From Peribacillus psychrosaccharolyticus ATCC 23296 (GTDB lineage: Bacteria > Bacillota > Bacilli > Bacillales > DSM-1321): a DNA stretch of 64,000 nucleotides. The DNA lies in the NCBI RefSeq assembly GCF_000305495.1, contig NZ_AJTN02000204.1, positions 1 through 64,000 of the forward strand, read 5' to 3'. This document shows positions 9,080 to 16,892 of the stretch, one piece after another. The position numbers and the translations under genes are program-made. Position 1 is the first letter of the stretch; the number at the start of each line of letters is the position of its first letter. Below the pieces are notes generated by a model. That model was not told the DNA's origin. It ran no database searches and worked only from the letters and a program-made list of their open reading frames with translations.

Positions 9080-9997
9080 GTGAAAAAACGTCAGTTAGGA
9101 AATTCAAGTCTTCAAGTATCAGAAATTGGACTCGGCTGTATGTCACTTGGTAAGGACGCTGCACACGCGGAAACAATTATCTCTGCTGCTCTCGAAGAAG
9201 GCATCAACTATTTTGACACGGCCGATCTCTATGACTTTGGCGTCAATGAAAAAATCGTAGGTCAGGCTTTGAAACACGTTCGAGACGAAGTCATCATTGC
9301 CACGAAGGTTGGAAACCGCTGGAATGAAGCGCAGGATAACGTGAAGTGGGATGCCTCAGCTGCTTACATCAAAAGCGCAGTAAAGGACAGTTTAAATCGT
9401 CTCGGTACGGATTATATTGATTTTTACCAGCTTCATGGCGGAATGATTGAAGATAATATAGAAGAAAGTATTTCGGCTTTTGAGGAATTAAAAAAAGAAG
9501 GCTTGATTCGCTATTACGGAATCTCTTCCATTCGTCCCAATGTGATCAAGAAATATGCAGCTGATTCTGCTATTCAAGCAGTCATGATGCAGTATAGTCT
9601 CCTTGATCGCCGGCCAGAGGAATGGCAGCACCTGCTTGAAGAGAACCAAATCAGTATCATTGCCAGAGGCCCAGTTGCTAAAGGCCTTCTCAGCAAAAAA
9701 ATGTTGACGAAAGCATCCAACAATGTCAAAGAAAAGGGCTATCTTGATTACAGCTATGAGGAATTGGCTGCCTTGCTTCCTACTATTCAAGAAACTCTGC
9801 CGCGGCCGCTTACGGAAACCGCCCTGCAATATGTACTTGCCAATCCATCGGTCGCAACCGTAGTTGCTGGAGCCAGCTCCGTTGAACAACTTCGAGAAAA
9901 CTGCCAAGCTGTCCGCGGTCTTCCGCTTACGGAGGAAGAACTTGCTGCTCTTAAAAAGCTGACAAAAGAAAACGTCTATACCTCACACAGGGAATAA
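9080..9997 (+). CDS. yqkF: Aldo/keto reductase, YqkF-like
   Basis: The 305-residue NADPH-dependent aldo/keto reductase is close to B. subtilis YqkF over its whole length. The AKR tetrad is visible: Asp and Tyr in NYFDTADLYDFG, Lys in IIATKVG and His in YQLHGG. The C-terminal nucleotide-binding part reads VATVVAGASSVEQLREN. GTG at 9080 is preferred over GTG at 9074 because AAAGGAG ends at 9070, giving 9-base spacing. It is monocistronic between a palindromic operator and a hairpin terminator. Physiological substrate unknown; probably detoxifies aldehydes or ketones. Confidence 0.88.
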   Translation: MKKRQLGNSSLQVSEIGLGCMSLGKDAAHAETIISAALEEGINYFDTADLYDFGVNEKIVGQALKHVRDEVIIATKVGNRWNEAQDNVKWDASAAYIKSAVKDSLNRLGTDYIDFYQLHGGMIEDNIEESISAFEELKKEGLIRYYGISSIRPNVIKKYAADSAIQAVMMQYSLLDRRPEEWQHLLEENQISIIARGPVAKGLLSKKMLTKASNNVKEKGYLDYSYEELAALLPTIQETLPRPLTETALQYVLANPSVATVVAGASSVEQLRENCQAVRGLPLTEEELAALKKLTKENVYTSHRE

Positions 9998-10020
9998 TAC
10001 ACATTAGACTGACCACCCTC

Positions 10021-10050
10021 AGGCTGTCGAGAAACCTCGACAGCCTTATT
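10021..10050 (+). terminator. Terminator of yqkF (GGCTGTCGAG type)
   Basis: AGGCTGTCGAG, loop AAAC, CTCGACAGCCT, then TTATTT. The sequence recurs at 14554-14583 and 61311-61335, with a half copy near 15012-15028. Confidence 0.8.
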
Positions 10051-10135
10051 TAAACAGAAATTTACCTTTACGCTTCCCTTCCGTACAAAAAAAGTCCGAA
10101 GCGCAGGTCCCAGAGTTACTAACACTTTCCCCCAC

Positions 10136-10172
10136 AACAAAAAAATTGCAGAGAAAATTCTCTACAATTTTA
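10136..10172 (-). terminator. Terminator of yqkE
   Basis: On the minus strand AAATTGTAGAGAA pairs with TTCTCTGCAATTT (one G-T wobble), followed by a run of seven T. It begins just past the yqkE stop. Confidence 0.75.
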
Positions 10173-10175
10173 GGA

Positions 10176-10424
10176 TTATTTATATTTTTTCCAGTCTAAA
10201 TTACTCTCTCCAAGCAGCTCTTCAAACGATTTGTTTTTCTCGCGCAATCTACGCTCTTCTCGTTTTTTTTCTTCTTCAGCTTCTTTTTTTACTTGTTCTG
10301 CCTGCGATAGTTCTTTTTGTGTTTCACGAAGTTTTGCTAGGATATCTGAATTAATCATATCACCGAGTTTTGGAGACGTATCTTCCTGTTTTTTTTGTGG
10401 CATCCGTTGTTGTTTTTTCTTCAT
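10176..10424 (-). CDS. yqkE: YqkE family protein (DUF3886)
   Basis: This small 82-residue, highly charged, Lys/Glu/Gln-rich protein is predicted to form a long helix or coiled coil through the middle (QAEQVKKEAEEEKKREERRLREKNK). The end KSFEELLGESNLDWKKYK is characteristic of the YqkE family. No signal peptide or membrane segment. AAGGAGGGG precedes the ATG. Function unknown. It sits between yqkF and yqkD as in B. subtilis, which supports the assignment. Confidence 0.82.
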   Translation of the reverse strand: MKKKQQRMPQKKQEDTSPKLGDMINSDILAKLRETQKELSQAEQVKKEAEEEKKREERRLREKNKSFEELLGESNLDWKKYK

Positions 10425-10559
10425 ATTTTGCCCCTCCTTGCCTTCTATTCTTTTATTATATCATGGCAGCAGTAAGACAATTCACCACTTTTTCTCGATT
10501 TGGAGTTTCATTTCTAAGATGGTAGGATAAGGTAAAATAACTTTTTCAGGAGGATCATC

Positions 10560-11468
10560 ATGAAAAAATGGTGGATAGCGGCTGCTGGGCTTACTGCTGC
10601 TTATGCAGTCGGTATTGGTGTTTATTTTTCAAATCAAATTATGTACATGAAGAAAAAGGAAGATGACTTTATTAAAAACCGTGAAATCATGGCAAAGAGA
10701 CTTGATCTAGCTGCTTTTACAAGGTTGCCGCAAACAGAGCACCTTATCTTTTCTCCAGCAGGCTATCTGGTAAAAGCCATTTTTGTTGAACCCTACCAAC
10801 ATAATAAATGGGTCATTATTTGCCACGGAGTGACTGAAAATAAAACCAATTCCATTAAATATATGAACCTTTTTATAAAATTAGGATTCAATGCGATCAT
10901 TTATGACCATCGCCGTCATGGAGAATCAGGCGGAAAGACTAGCTCCTATGGTCATTACGAGAAGGATGACCTCAAAGCCGTTATTGATGAATTGAAGAAA
11001 CAAAAAGGAGAAAATCTTATTCTTGGCATTCACGGAGAATCAATGGGAGCCGTCAGCATGCTGCTTTATGCAGGAATGATTGAAGACAGCGCTGATTTTT
11101 ACATTGCCGACTGTCCGTTCTCCGATTTTGAAGAATTGTTGACTTATCAGCTTCAAGAAAAAATCCCGTTTCCACACAGGACCGTTCTTCCTATTGGCCG
11201 ATTCTTCATCCGGCTGCGTGACAGCTACTGGACTAGTGAAGTCTCACCGCAACAGCATATCCAAAAGATAAAAAAACCAGTTCTCTTTATTCACAGTGAA
11301 CCGGATACCTTTATTCCACCATCCATGACAAAGGAATTGTACAAGCTAAAGCTAGGACCTAAGCAGCTCTATCTCGCTCCCCGTGGTGCACATGCCCAGT
11401 CCTATATTGAAAACACGGAGGAGTACGAAAAGGTTGTTACGCAATTTATTGATCAGTATGTATTGTAA
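10560..11468 (+). CDS. yqkD: Alpha/beta hydrolase, YqkD-like
   Basis: The 302-residue protein has one N-terminal hydrophobic segment (about residues 3-23, no lipobox), so it is probably membrane-anchored. The hydrolase fold shows HG oxyanion motif (IICHGVTENK), DHRRHGESGG, nucleophile Ser in GIHGESMGA (near 160), Asp in HSEPDTFIP and catalytic His in APRGAHAQS. It matches B. subtilis YqkD in length and motifs. Serine hydrolase (esterase or peptidase-like) of unknown substrate. Start is supported by AGGAGGATC; a shared bidirectional terminator follows. Confidence 0.88.
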   Translation: MKKWWIAAAGLTAAYAVGIGVYFSNQIMYMKKKEDDFIKNREIMAKRLDLAAFTRLPQTEHLIFSPAGYLVKAIFVEPYQHNKWVIICHGVTENKTNSIKYMNLFIKLGFNAIIYDHRRHGESGGKTSSYGHYEKDDLKAVIDELKKQKGENLILGIHGESMGAVSMLLYAGMIEDSADFYIADCPFSDFEELLTYQLQEKIPFPHRTVLPIGRFFIRLRDSYWTSEVSPQQHIQKIKKPVLFIHSEPDTFIPPSMTKELYKLKLGPKQLYLAPRGAHAQSYIENTEEYEKVVTQFIDQYVL

Positions 11469-11471
11469 TAA

Positions 11472-11504
11472 AGCGCCGTGCCTAATTCTTGGCCGGCGCT
11501 CTTT
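11472..11504. terminator. Bidirectional terminator between yqkD and yqkB
   Basis: AGCGCCG pairs with CGGCGCT across a 15-base loop that itself can pair (GCC/GGC). T-rich sequence follows on the plus strand and A-rich precedes. It lies between convergent genes. Confidence 0.65.
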
Positions 11505-11508
11505 GACA

Positions 11509-11838
11509 TTATTTTGTACGATTCATAAAGCTTAACCGTGGATTCAACATTTGATTAGGGCTTTTAAGCTGAAAGCTGTTAACTGATGGTACGAAATCAA
11601 TTTTCAACTCGTCATCCATAAATATCATCTTCGATTTTTCGACATACACCGGCATGAGATTCGTTGAGATTTCAACGTCTTCCTTTTCATCAAGTTCATC
11701 CATGAGCCATAATGCTGTTACTCCGTTCATTACACATCCGTTACCCTCTGTATCATATTTCAACAGAAGATAACCTTCTCTATCGGCAATCTTCTCTGTT
11801 ATCTTTTCAATAGCTGATTCTGTCCACTCTATTTTCAT
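11509..11838 (-). CDS. yqkB: HesB/YqkB-like iron-sulfur biogenesis family protein
   Basis: The 109-residue cytosolic protein of the HesB-like (Fe-S_biosyn) fold matches YqkB in context and length. It carries a single conserved-looking Cys in EGNGCVMNG and lacks the C-terminal CxC pair of true A-type scaffold proteins such as SufA, so an Fe-S carrier role is doubtful. AGGAGGTATTC lies before the ATG. Function unknown. Confidence 0.75.
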   Translation of the reverse strand: MKIEWTESAIEKITEKIADREGYLLLKYDTEGNGCVMNGVTALWLMDELDEKEDVEISTNLMPVYVEKSKMIFMDDELKIDFVPSVNSFQLKSPNQMLNPRLSFMNRTK

Positions 11839-11909
11839 ATGAATACCTCCTGTAATTTCTTAAGTATAAAGGAAGTATTCCTCACTGTTAACTTTTCAGC
11901 CTGCTCCAG

Positions 11910-12242
11910 CTAATCCGTAAACCGAATATCAACCATCCTGTTGAGAGCAATGTAGTGGGGCTGCTCAAAACGGTCGATGACATGCAGTTTTTGCTGGATT
12001 TCATTATAGTAGTGGATAGTGCCGATCAGCAGCTGATAACGCCGCTGCTCATAATACGTAATGGTCACGGTCTTTCCCGTTTCCATTGCTTCTCCCATTG
12101 TCATATTCATTTCTTCGAGCTGTTGTTCGTCAAGCAGCCGTTCACTTTCATAGGAGTCTTCATGTGCCCATTCCCGGAGCATTGTAACGTGTTCTGGCAG
12201 CATCATTGCTGTCCATTTCATTCGTCCACGATCTTTCAGCAT
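11910..12242 (-). CDS. yqjX: YolD-like family protein
   Basis: This 110-residue small cytosolic protein has the YolD-like pattern: start LKDRGRMKWTAMMLPEHV, and a C-terminal beta-rich part (GTIHYYNEIQQKLHVIDRFEQPHYIALNRMVDIRF). YolD-like genes commonly follow UvrX-type Y-family polymerases, as here: the gene begins 17 bases after the polymerase stop with its own GAGGAGGG site. Likely co-induced by DNA damage. Biochemical role unknown; proposed as a polymerase partner or regulator by association only. Confidence 0.85.
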   Translation of the reverse strand: MLKDRGRMKWTAMMLPEHVTMLREWAHEDSYESERLLDEQQLEEMNMTMGEAMETGKTVTITYYEQRRYQLLIGTIHYYNEIQQKLHVIDRFEQPHYIALNRMVDIRFTD

Positions 12243-12259
12243 GGTGTACCCTCCTCATT

Positions 12260-13519
12260 TTATGCCTTATGCCCGCCGAGCAGTTTACTTCGGTATACAG
12301 CCGTTCCTGCATCTGTATATGACACAGCCCGCAGTAACGCTTTTGAGCCATATCTCGTACGAATTCGGTCAACCGTATAGCCTAGTTCACGTTTTTTCCA
12401 GCGCGATTTATCAAATAAACTAAGCTGCATTTCATTATCATCAACGATACTAGAAAGCGTAACTGCAATACTCCGTACCGTTTTACCACAGTAATTTTCT
12501 TTAAACAGCTGCAGGCAGACCCTATATAAATCCATGGTAATATTTGTCGGATCATCAATGGATCTCGAGCGCTGAAAACCGCCGCCGAATTCATCTTGAC
12601 TATACCCAATCCCCAGACTGATCGTTCGCCCGGCTTTTGAGTGTGTACGCGCCCGTCTCGCCACTTCCTCACATATTTCGAGAATCACCTGTTTGATTTC
12701 CTTCTCTTCCTTATAATCCCGCAGTAAAATTTGACTCTTGCCAAAACTGACCTGCCCTTCCATAATGGGCGCTCCTATTTCTGAGAGATCAATTCCCCAA
12801 GCATGGTAATAAAGTTGATTTCCCATGACGCCGAATTTTTTTTCAAGCATTTCCAAGCTATAGTGCGCAAGCTGTTTGACCGTGAAGATTCCCATCCCAT
12901 TTAGGGTTTTCTGGAGCCTGCTGCCAATCCCCCACATTTTATTAAGGGGTGAGACAGGCCAAAGCTTTGACGGTACATCCTCGTACGTCCATTCGGCAAT
13001 CCCTGTATGCTTAGCATCCAAATCTAGACATAGCTTTGCCAATAACATATTTGGTCCAATGCCGATTGCACAGGAAAGTTGAAATTCCCGTTCAATCTCA
13101 TCTTTAATCTTCGCAGCAATCGTACGAGCATCTCCCCATAGCGAAGTAGCTCCGTCAACTCGAATAAAGCTTTCATCTACACTGTAGACATGAATGGCTT
13201 CCATTGGAACATACCGGTGAAACAAGCGGGTAATTTCGGTTGATATCCGCATATAGGTCGCCATTTTAGGCTCTTCTACCAAAATCCGCGGATCATTTGG
13301 GATCTCAAACATCCGTGAACCCGTCTTAATTCCGAAATCCTTTTTCATTCTTGGGGAAGCAGCCAGCACCACACTGCCCGTACGCTGCTTATCTCCCACA
13401 ATCGCCAAATGACAATCCAAGGGATCAATCCCGAGCATGACAGCCGTACAACTAGCATAAAAGCTTTTCATATCAATGCACATAATCGACTGCTTTGGCA
13501 TCTTTTCATAATCCACCAT
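12260..13519 (-). CDS. yqjW: Y-family DNA polymerase, UvrX/YqjW type
   Basis: The 419-residue translesion polymerase has the N-terminal catalytic motif IDMKSFYASC with metal ligand Asp, the second acidic motif VYSVDESFIRVD, a helix-hairpin-helix thumb (MWGIGSRLQKTLNGMGIFTVKQLA) and the C-terminal little-finger domain (RTISLGIGYSQ). The last third (CGKTVRSIAVTLSSIVDDNEMQLSLFDK) carries a QLSLF sequence fitting a sliding-clamp-binding motif. The ATG at 13519 follows GAGGTGG; an alternative GTG lies three codons upstream. Two LexA-type boxes upstream predict SOS induction. It heads a two-gene unit with the YolD-like gene. Confidence 0.92.
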   Translation of the reverse strand: MVDYEKMPKQSIMCIDMKSFYASCTAVMLGIDPLDCHLAIVGDKQRTGSVVLAASPRMKKDFGIKTGSRMFEIPNDPRILVEEPKMATYMRISTEITRLFHRYVPMEAIHVYSVDESFIRVDGATSLWGDARTIAAKIKDEIEREFQLSCAIGIGPNMLLAKLCLDLDAKHTGIAEWTYEDVPSKLWPVSPLNKMWGIGSRLQKTLNGMGIFTVKQLAHYSLEMLEKKFGVMGNQLYYHAWGIDLSEIGAPIMEGQVSFGKSQILLRDYKEEKEIKQVILEICEEVARRARTHSKAGRTISLGIGYSQDEFGGGFQRSRSIDDPTNITMDLYRVCLQLFKENYCGKTVRSIAVTLSSIVDDNEMQLSLFDKSRWKKRELGYTVDRIRTRYGSKALLRAVSYTDAGTAVYRSKLLGGHKA

Positions 13520-13535
13520 TTTTTCCACCTCAACA

Positions 13536-13549
13536 AGAATATACGTTCG
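13536..13549 (-). promoter_or_regulatory. LexA (SOS) box, promoter-proximal
   Basis: AGAATATACGTTCG on the plus strand matches the Bacillus SOS box CGAACRNRYGTTCG at 12 of 14 positions. It lies 16 bases upstream of the polymerase ATG, overlapping its leader. Confidence 0.6.
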
Positions 13550-13575
13550 CCTTTTTATTCTATCCTTATCTTAAG

Positions 13576-13589
13576 CGAATATGCGTTCG
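13576..13589 (-). promoter_or_regulatory. LexA (SOS) box, distal
   Basis: CGAATATGCGTTCG matches the SOS box CGAACRNRYGTTCG at 13 of 14 positions. Its centre is 40 bases from that of the box at 13536-13549, suggesting paired LexA dimers over the polymerase promoter. Confidence 0.7.
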
Positions 13590-13791
13590 TATTCAATGGA
13601 AATTTTATAACAATCTTCAACAATTTGCGGATAACTTCTTAAATAATATTATATAGGTAAAATTTTCTTCATCTTCCAACAGTATTTTTTAATCAAGTAG
13701 ATTTGACGGATGCACAAGCAAAAATCTTGGTTATAAGCCCAAAATATCTAAAATACAGGAACTTATTACCTTGGTCCTTTTACCTATTATT

Positions 13792-13808
13792 TGTAATGAA
13801 AATGTAAC
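13792..13808 (+). promoter_or_regulatory. WalR (YycF) binding site
   Basis: TGTAAT-GAAAA-TGTAAC is an exact match to the WalR direct repeat TGTWAH-N5-TGTWAH. It sits about 80 bases upstream of the cell-wall hydrolase ATG, just before a possible -10 TATAGT at 13834-13839, a position suited to activation. Confidence 0.7.
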
Positions 13809-13887
13809 CAATTTATCCATTAAAATATTGTAATATAGTAAAGTCATAGTTAAATAGAAATAGAGATCTCGAGGGGGACAATACAAC

Positions 13888-14544
13888 ATGAAAAAATGGA
13901 TAGCCTCAGCTGCCATTGCTTCTGCTTTAATGCTTACACCAATTCAAGCTTTTGCAAATATCGGAGATAAAACACTTAAACCGGCTACAACAAGCAACGA
14001 TAATCGCCAGCTTCAAGAGCTGTTGAAAATAAAAGGTTACTTTACATACAGCGGTTCATTCACAACCTATTATGGGAGCTACACAGTATCAGCCGTGAAG
14101 AAATTCCAAAAAGCAAAAGGACTTACTGCAGATGGAATTGCGGGTCCAGCAACTTTTAAAGCACTTGGCGTATACAACGTTAACAATACAACCCTGATTA
14201 AAAATGCGAAATCACTGATTGGTACACCATATAAATGGGGCGGTACAACGACATCAGGATTTGATTGCTCTGGGCTGATTTATTATGTGTACAAGAAACA
14301 AGGAATCACACTGCCACGCACATCAGCATCGCTTTATAAAGACACAGGATTAAAGGTATCCTCTCCATCAGTTGGTGACCTTGTATTCTTTGATACTTCT
14401 TCCAAAAAAACCGGCGTCTCTCATGTTGGTATTTTTATTGGGAACGGAGAATTTATCAGTGCCGCTTCTTCAAAAGGAGTCAGCATTGCAAAAATGAACA
14501 ATTCTTATTGGAAAGCAGCCTATGTAGGTGCAAAAACCCTATAA
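13888..14544 (+). CDS. Secreted peptidoglycan hydrolase: PG-binding + NlpC/P60
   Basis: The 218-residue protein has a Sec signal peptide ending QAFA (about residue 23), a PG_binding_1-like domain (residues 38-95, LQELLKIKGYF...GIAGPATFKALG) and an NlpC/P60 domain (residues 105-218). The catalytic Cys is in FDCSGLIYY and the His in SHVGIFIGNG. The third polar residue, usually His/Asn/Gln in a motif like FIHAS, appears to be Ser here (FISAAS). The family cuts the D-Glu-mDap bond of stem peptides. GAGGGGGAC precedes the ATG. A WalR site upstream predicts control by the essential WalRK cell-wall system. Confidence 0.9.
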   Translation: MKKWIASAAIASALMLTPIQAFANIGDKTLKPATTSNDNRQLQELLKIKGYFTYSGSFTTYYGSYTVSAVKKFQKAKGLTADGIAGPATFKALGVYNVNNTTLIKNAKSLIGTPYKWGGTTTSGFDCSGLIYYVYKKQGITLPRTSASLYKDTGLKVSSPSVGDLVFFDTSSKKTGVSHVGIFIGNGEFISAASSKGVSIAKMNNSYWKAAYVGAKTL

Positions 14545-14553
14545 GTTCAACCA

Positions 14554-14583
14554 AAAGGCTGTTGAGAATCCTCGGCAGCCTTT
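14554..14583 (+). terminator. Terminator of the NlpC/P60 gene (GGCTG...CAGCC type)
   Basis: AAAGGCTGTTGAG, loop, CTCGGCAGCCTTT with two G-T wobbles, 10 bases after the stop codon. Close in sequence to the terminators at 10021-10050 and 61311-61335. Confidence 0.75.
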
Positions 14584-14594
14584 CAGTTAGTAGA

Positions 14595-14634
14595 CAAAAG
14601 AGGTACGGAATGATTTCATTCCGTACCTCTTTTG
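14595..14634. repeat. Perfect 19-bp inverted repeat, two-base loop
   Basis: CAAAAGAGGTACGGAATGA and its exact reverse complement flank TT. T-rich sequence follows on the plus strand. It can act as a second, very stable terminator or be part of a repetitive element. The rest of the 480-base stretch to 15030 holds no supported gene. Confidence 0.6.
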
Positions 14635-14817
14635 GTATTTTGAACACATTTCATGGATGTTTTCCTGCTTATCGAGGCAGCTCATGGCTTTTAATAGGCG
14701 TACTGTTATATTATTTCTGCTTTTTAGATCACTTGTGTCCTCCTGAATTTGTTCTAGGATAGTACGTGTTTCCTTTCAATCGCTAGGTTTTACATCCAGA
14801 TTAACTTTAGAAAGACG

Positions 14818-14938
14818 GTTGATTGGAGATGAGGGCGTGAAGACTCCTGCGGGAATAGCGGGACAGGTGAGACCCCGTAAGGAGGCTCACCTGTCCCGCC
14901 CGCCCGCGGAAAGCGAAGCGCCTGGAACGGAAATCAAC
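14818..14938. repeat. 121-bp structured intergenic element (REP/MITE-like)
   Basis: The element is bounded by a short terminal inverted repeat GTTGATT / AATCAAC. Inside, the 14-bp arm GCGGGACAGGTGAG (14858-14871) pairs perfectly with 14886-14899 around a 14-base loop; GC-rich blocks (ACTCCTGCGGGA, CCCGCCCGCGGAAAGCGAAGCG) flank it. Base composition is markedly GC-richer than the surroundings. From memory, very similar sequences (CTCCTGCGGGAA...GCGGAAAGCGAAGC...GGAAATCAAC) occur between genes in many Bacillaceae; I cannot check copies. Only one copy is seen in this window, and no open frame is supported. Confidence 0.6.
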
Positions 14939-14966
14939 AGCTCCATTTTAAAAACTAAAAAAAGAA

Positions 14967-15007
14967 GACTGTAGACAAACTTGATTTAATCGAGTTTGTC
15001 TACAGTC
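14967..15007 (-). terminator. Strong terminator of the sigma/anti-sigma operon
   Basis: Twenty-base arms (GACTGTAGACAAACTYGATT and complement, one G-T wobble) around a one-base loop. On the minus strand TTCTTTTTTT follows. It lies 23 bases past the DUF4179 gene stop; a weaker AAGGC/GCCTT hairpin at 15012-15028 lies between. Confidence 0.8.
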
Positions 15008-15030
15008 TGAAAGGCCTCGGCAGCCTTCTT

Positions 15031-16320
15031 TTATTTAATTTTAAATTTTACATTTTTCTTAATAACTGTCGGGTAATCAGAAATTTCGAGAATAACCGGG
15101 CCCGGTACAAGCTTTTTACGGTCATAGCGGACAAATACCTCTTGTACCTCAGAATAGTGCGTACTCGTCGAGCCGCCATAGATATCTTCACCCTTAGCAT
15201 TTTGAATTCTCGAAGTAAGCTCGTAGCGAAGTTCACTATCCATGTTCACTTTATAAATAACCTCAGACTTGTTCACCCTCACATCATATATCACATGATC
15301 TCGTGGTCCCTGAAGCAGCTCCCCTGTTTTCGGATCAATTTTAATCAGCAGCTGGTCTTTGTCTAGCGCCCGAATAGTAGTGAACGTGAGATATAAATGT
15401 TCCGGCTCCTGAAAGTAATTGCTCTCAAGATAAAAAGTCCTCTTATCGTTCTCTCCAAGTGCCGTTATTCCGTTTTTAATTCCACTCCAGACTGCACCCT
15501 GTTCATTAACAATCCGCAAATCTTCAAAAGTAAACAGCTTCTTCGTATTATCAGGATCAAATTCGACTTCAATCACCGTACGAAGAGGATAGGTGGTTAT
15601 GTTCTTAAACGTAATTTTTTGTCCTTCCACTTCTACTGTTTTATTAACCGGATAGCTTTTCTTTTGTTTTTCGTAAGCAACCGGATCGAGCTTTAGAGGA
15701 AACATGAAGGTATGTTTTTGAGGATTTAGCGTCAATAATAGCTTTAACTCTTTTTCACGATGAGGTTCATTAAAATAAAAAGTGGCTTCTAATTCAGCTT
15801 TACCACCCTCTAAATTAGCATCAGCAAACGTTGTCGATGCTTCAAGATCATTTCCATCCAGTGTTTGAAGTGACGGAATGATTTGGAACTCATCCTTTTT
15901 TGGTGTTCCCTCAACAGAATAAAAAACCTTCATTTGCTGCTCATCAACAATCAACGAATCAACTGTAACCTTAAGTCCTTCATATTCATCTGTAACCCCA
16001 ACTTCTTGGATATAATTATGATTAACCGCATCAATCAGGCCTTTGTCAGTGGAAATCCGCTCGATAATTTTCTCCATCCCAGGCAGGATAGACACATAGC
16101 TGGCAACTGCAGGAGAAACCCGAATAGCTGTTAAAAGTGACAAAATAAGAATGGCTGCCATAGATACAGAAATAAGCCAAGGCTTCCATTTATGACGGGC
16201 TGTCTGCCTTGCTTTCGTCATTCCGAGTTGAATCGCATTATCGAGGCGCTCGACAGGGATGTCCAGTTCATCATAATTCTGTTTTATCGTACGTAATTTC
16301 TTTTCTTCCTTTTCATACAT
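15031..16320 (-). CDS. DUF4179-type membrane protein, probable anti-sigma factor
   Basis: The 429-residue protein has a cytoplasmic N-terminus (~45 residues, basic and acidic), one transmembrane segment (about residues 48-66, PWLISVSMAAILILSLL) and a ~360-residue extracellular beta-rich domain resembling DUF4179/DUF5643-type proteins. The ATG at 16320 is preferred (GAAGGGGG nine bases upstream) over earlier TTG/ATG codons; it then overlaps the sigma gene by 8 bases. Layout and coupling fit an ECF anti-sigma factor that holds the sigma factor at the membrane until an envelope signal arrives. The sensed signal is unknown. Confidence 0.8.
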   Translation of the reverse strand: MYEKEEKKLRTIKQNYDELDIPVERLDNAIQLGMTKARQTARHKWKPWLISVSMAAILILSLLTAIRVSPAVASYVSILPGMEKIIERISTDKGLIDAVNHNYIQEVGVTDEYEGLKVTVDSLIVDEQQMKVFYSVEGTPKKDEFQIIPSLQTLDGNDLEASTTFADANLEGGKAELEATFYFNEPHREKELKLLLTLNPQKHTFMFPLKLDPVAYEKQKKSYPVNKTVEVEGQKITFKNITTYPLRTVIEVEFDPDNTKKLFTFEDLRIVNEQGAVWSGIKNGITALGENDKRTFYLESNYFQEPEHLYLTFTTIRALDKDQLLIKIDPKTGELLQGPRDHVIYDVRVNKSEVIYKVNMDSELRYELTSRIQNAKGEDIYGGSTSTHYSEVQEVFVRYDRKKLVPGPVILEISDYPTVIKKNVKFKIK

Positions 16321-16828
16321 GCGGTGCATCCCCCTTCGCTTCAAGCTTACCTTTTAGTATTTTCAATGCTTTGTACAGTCGTGTTTTGACCGTACCTTCT
16401 GGACATTGCCAAAGCTCAGCAATTTCCGTTATCTTCAACTCATGAAAATATTTTAATTCAAGTAGTTCCCGCTGTTTTGTCTCCATCTCTTTCATCGCCT
16501 GCTCAATTTCTATACTTTCATGATTCTGATAAACAGCTGCCTGTTCAATTTTGCCTGCATCAACGACCATTCGTTTTTTGGTTTTTTGGACGTCCATACA
16601 GTAATTCAACAGAATTCGGATCAGCCACGTAGAAAAGAAATCCGGATTTTTTACTTTTTTCAACGCACGATAGGCCCTAAAGGTAACTTCTTGAAGCGCC
16701 TCTACCGCATCATCTTCATTTCGTAAATACGAATAAGCCATTTTATATAATTGGATTTTATGACGATCCATCAGTTCGGTAAATGCTGCATCATCCCCGT
16801 TGACTGCACGCATAACCAAGTCCTTCAT
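16313..16828 (-). CDS. ECF RNA polymerase sigma factor
   Basis: The 171-residue sigma-70 family factor has only region 2 (FTELMDRHKIQLYKMAYSYLRNEDDAVEALQEVTFRAYRAL, with DDAxEALQE contact motif) and region 4 (LLELKYFHELKITEIAELWQCPEGTVKTRLYKALKILKG). The ATG at 16828 follows GGGGGAAG. It is translationally coupled to the DUF4179 anti-sigma gene. Region upstream includes AAAAC and CGATGTC about 16 bases apart, weakly like an ECF autoregulatory promoter. It is related to SigV/SigX-type factors, but I cannot give a specific name. Confidence 0.9.
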   Translation of the reverse strand: MKDLVMRAVNGDDAAFTELMDRHKIQLYKMAYSYLRNEDDAVEALQEVTFRAYRALKKVKNPDFFSTWLIRILLNYCMDVQKTKKRMVVDAGKIEQAAVYQNHESIEIEQAMKEMETKQRELLELKYFHELKITEIAELWQCPEGTVKTRLYKALKILKGKLEAKGDAPHV

Positions 16829-16892
16829 AAAACTTCCCCCTTTTTCTCTATACACATTAGACATCGGCAGGAGAGAAAAGTTTTAAAGAACA

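Noticed and set aside
8982-9176. 64-codon minus-strand frame over the yqkF promoter and 5' end
   Set aside because: Antisense to a conserved gene and to its promoter; no ribosome site.
14508-14762. 84-codon plus-strand frame overlapping the end of the NlpC/P60 gene
   Set aside because: Starts inside the hydrolase gene, crosses two hairpins, no ribosome site or family resemblance.
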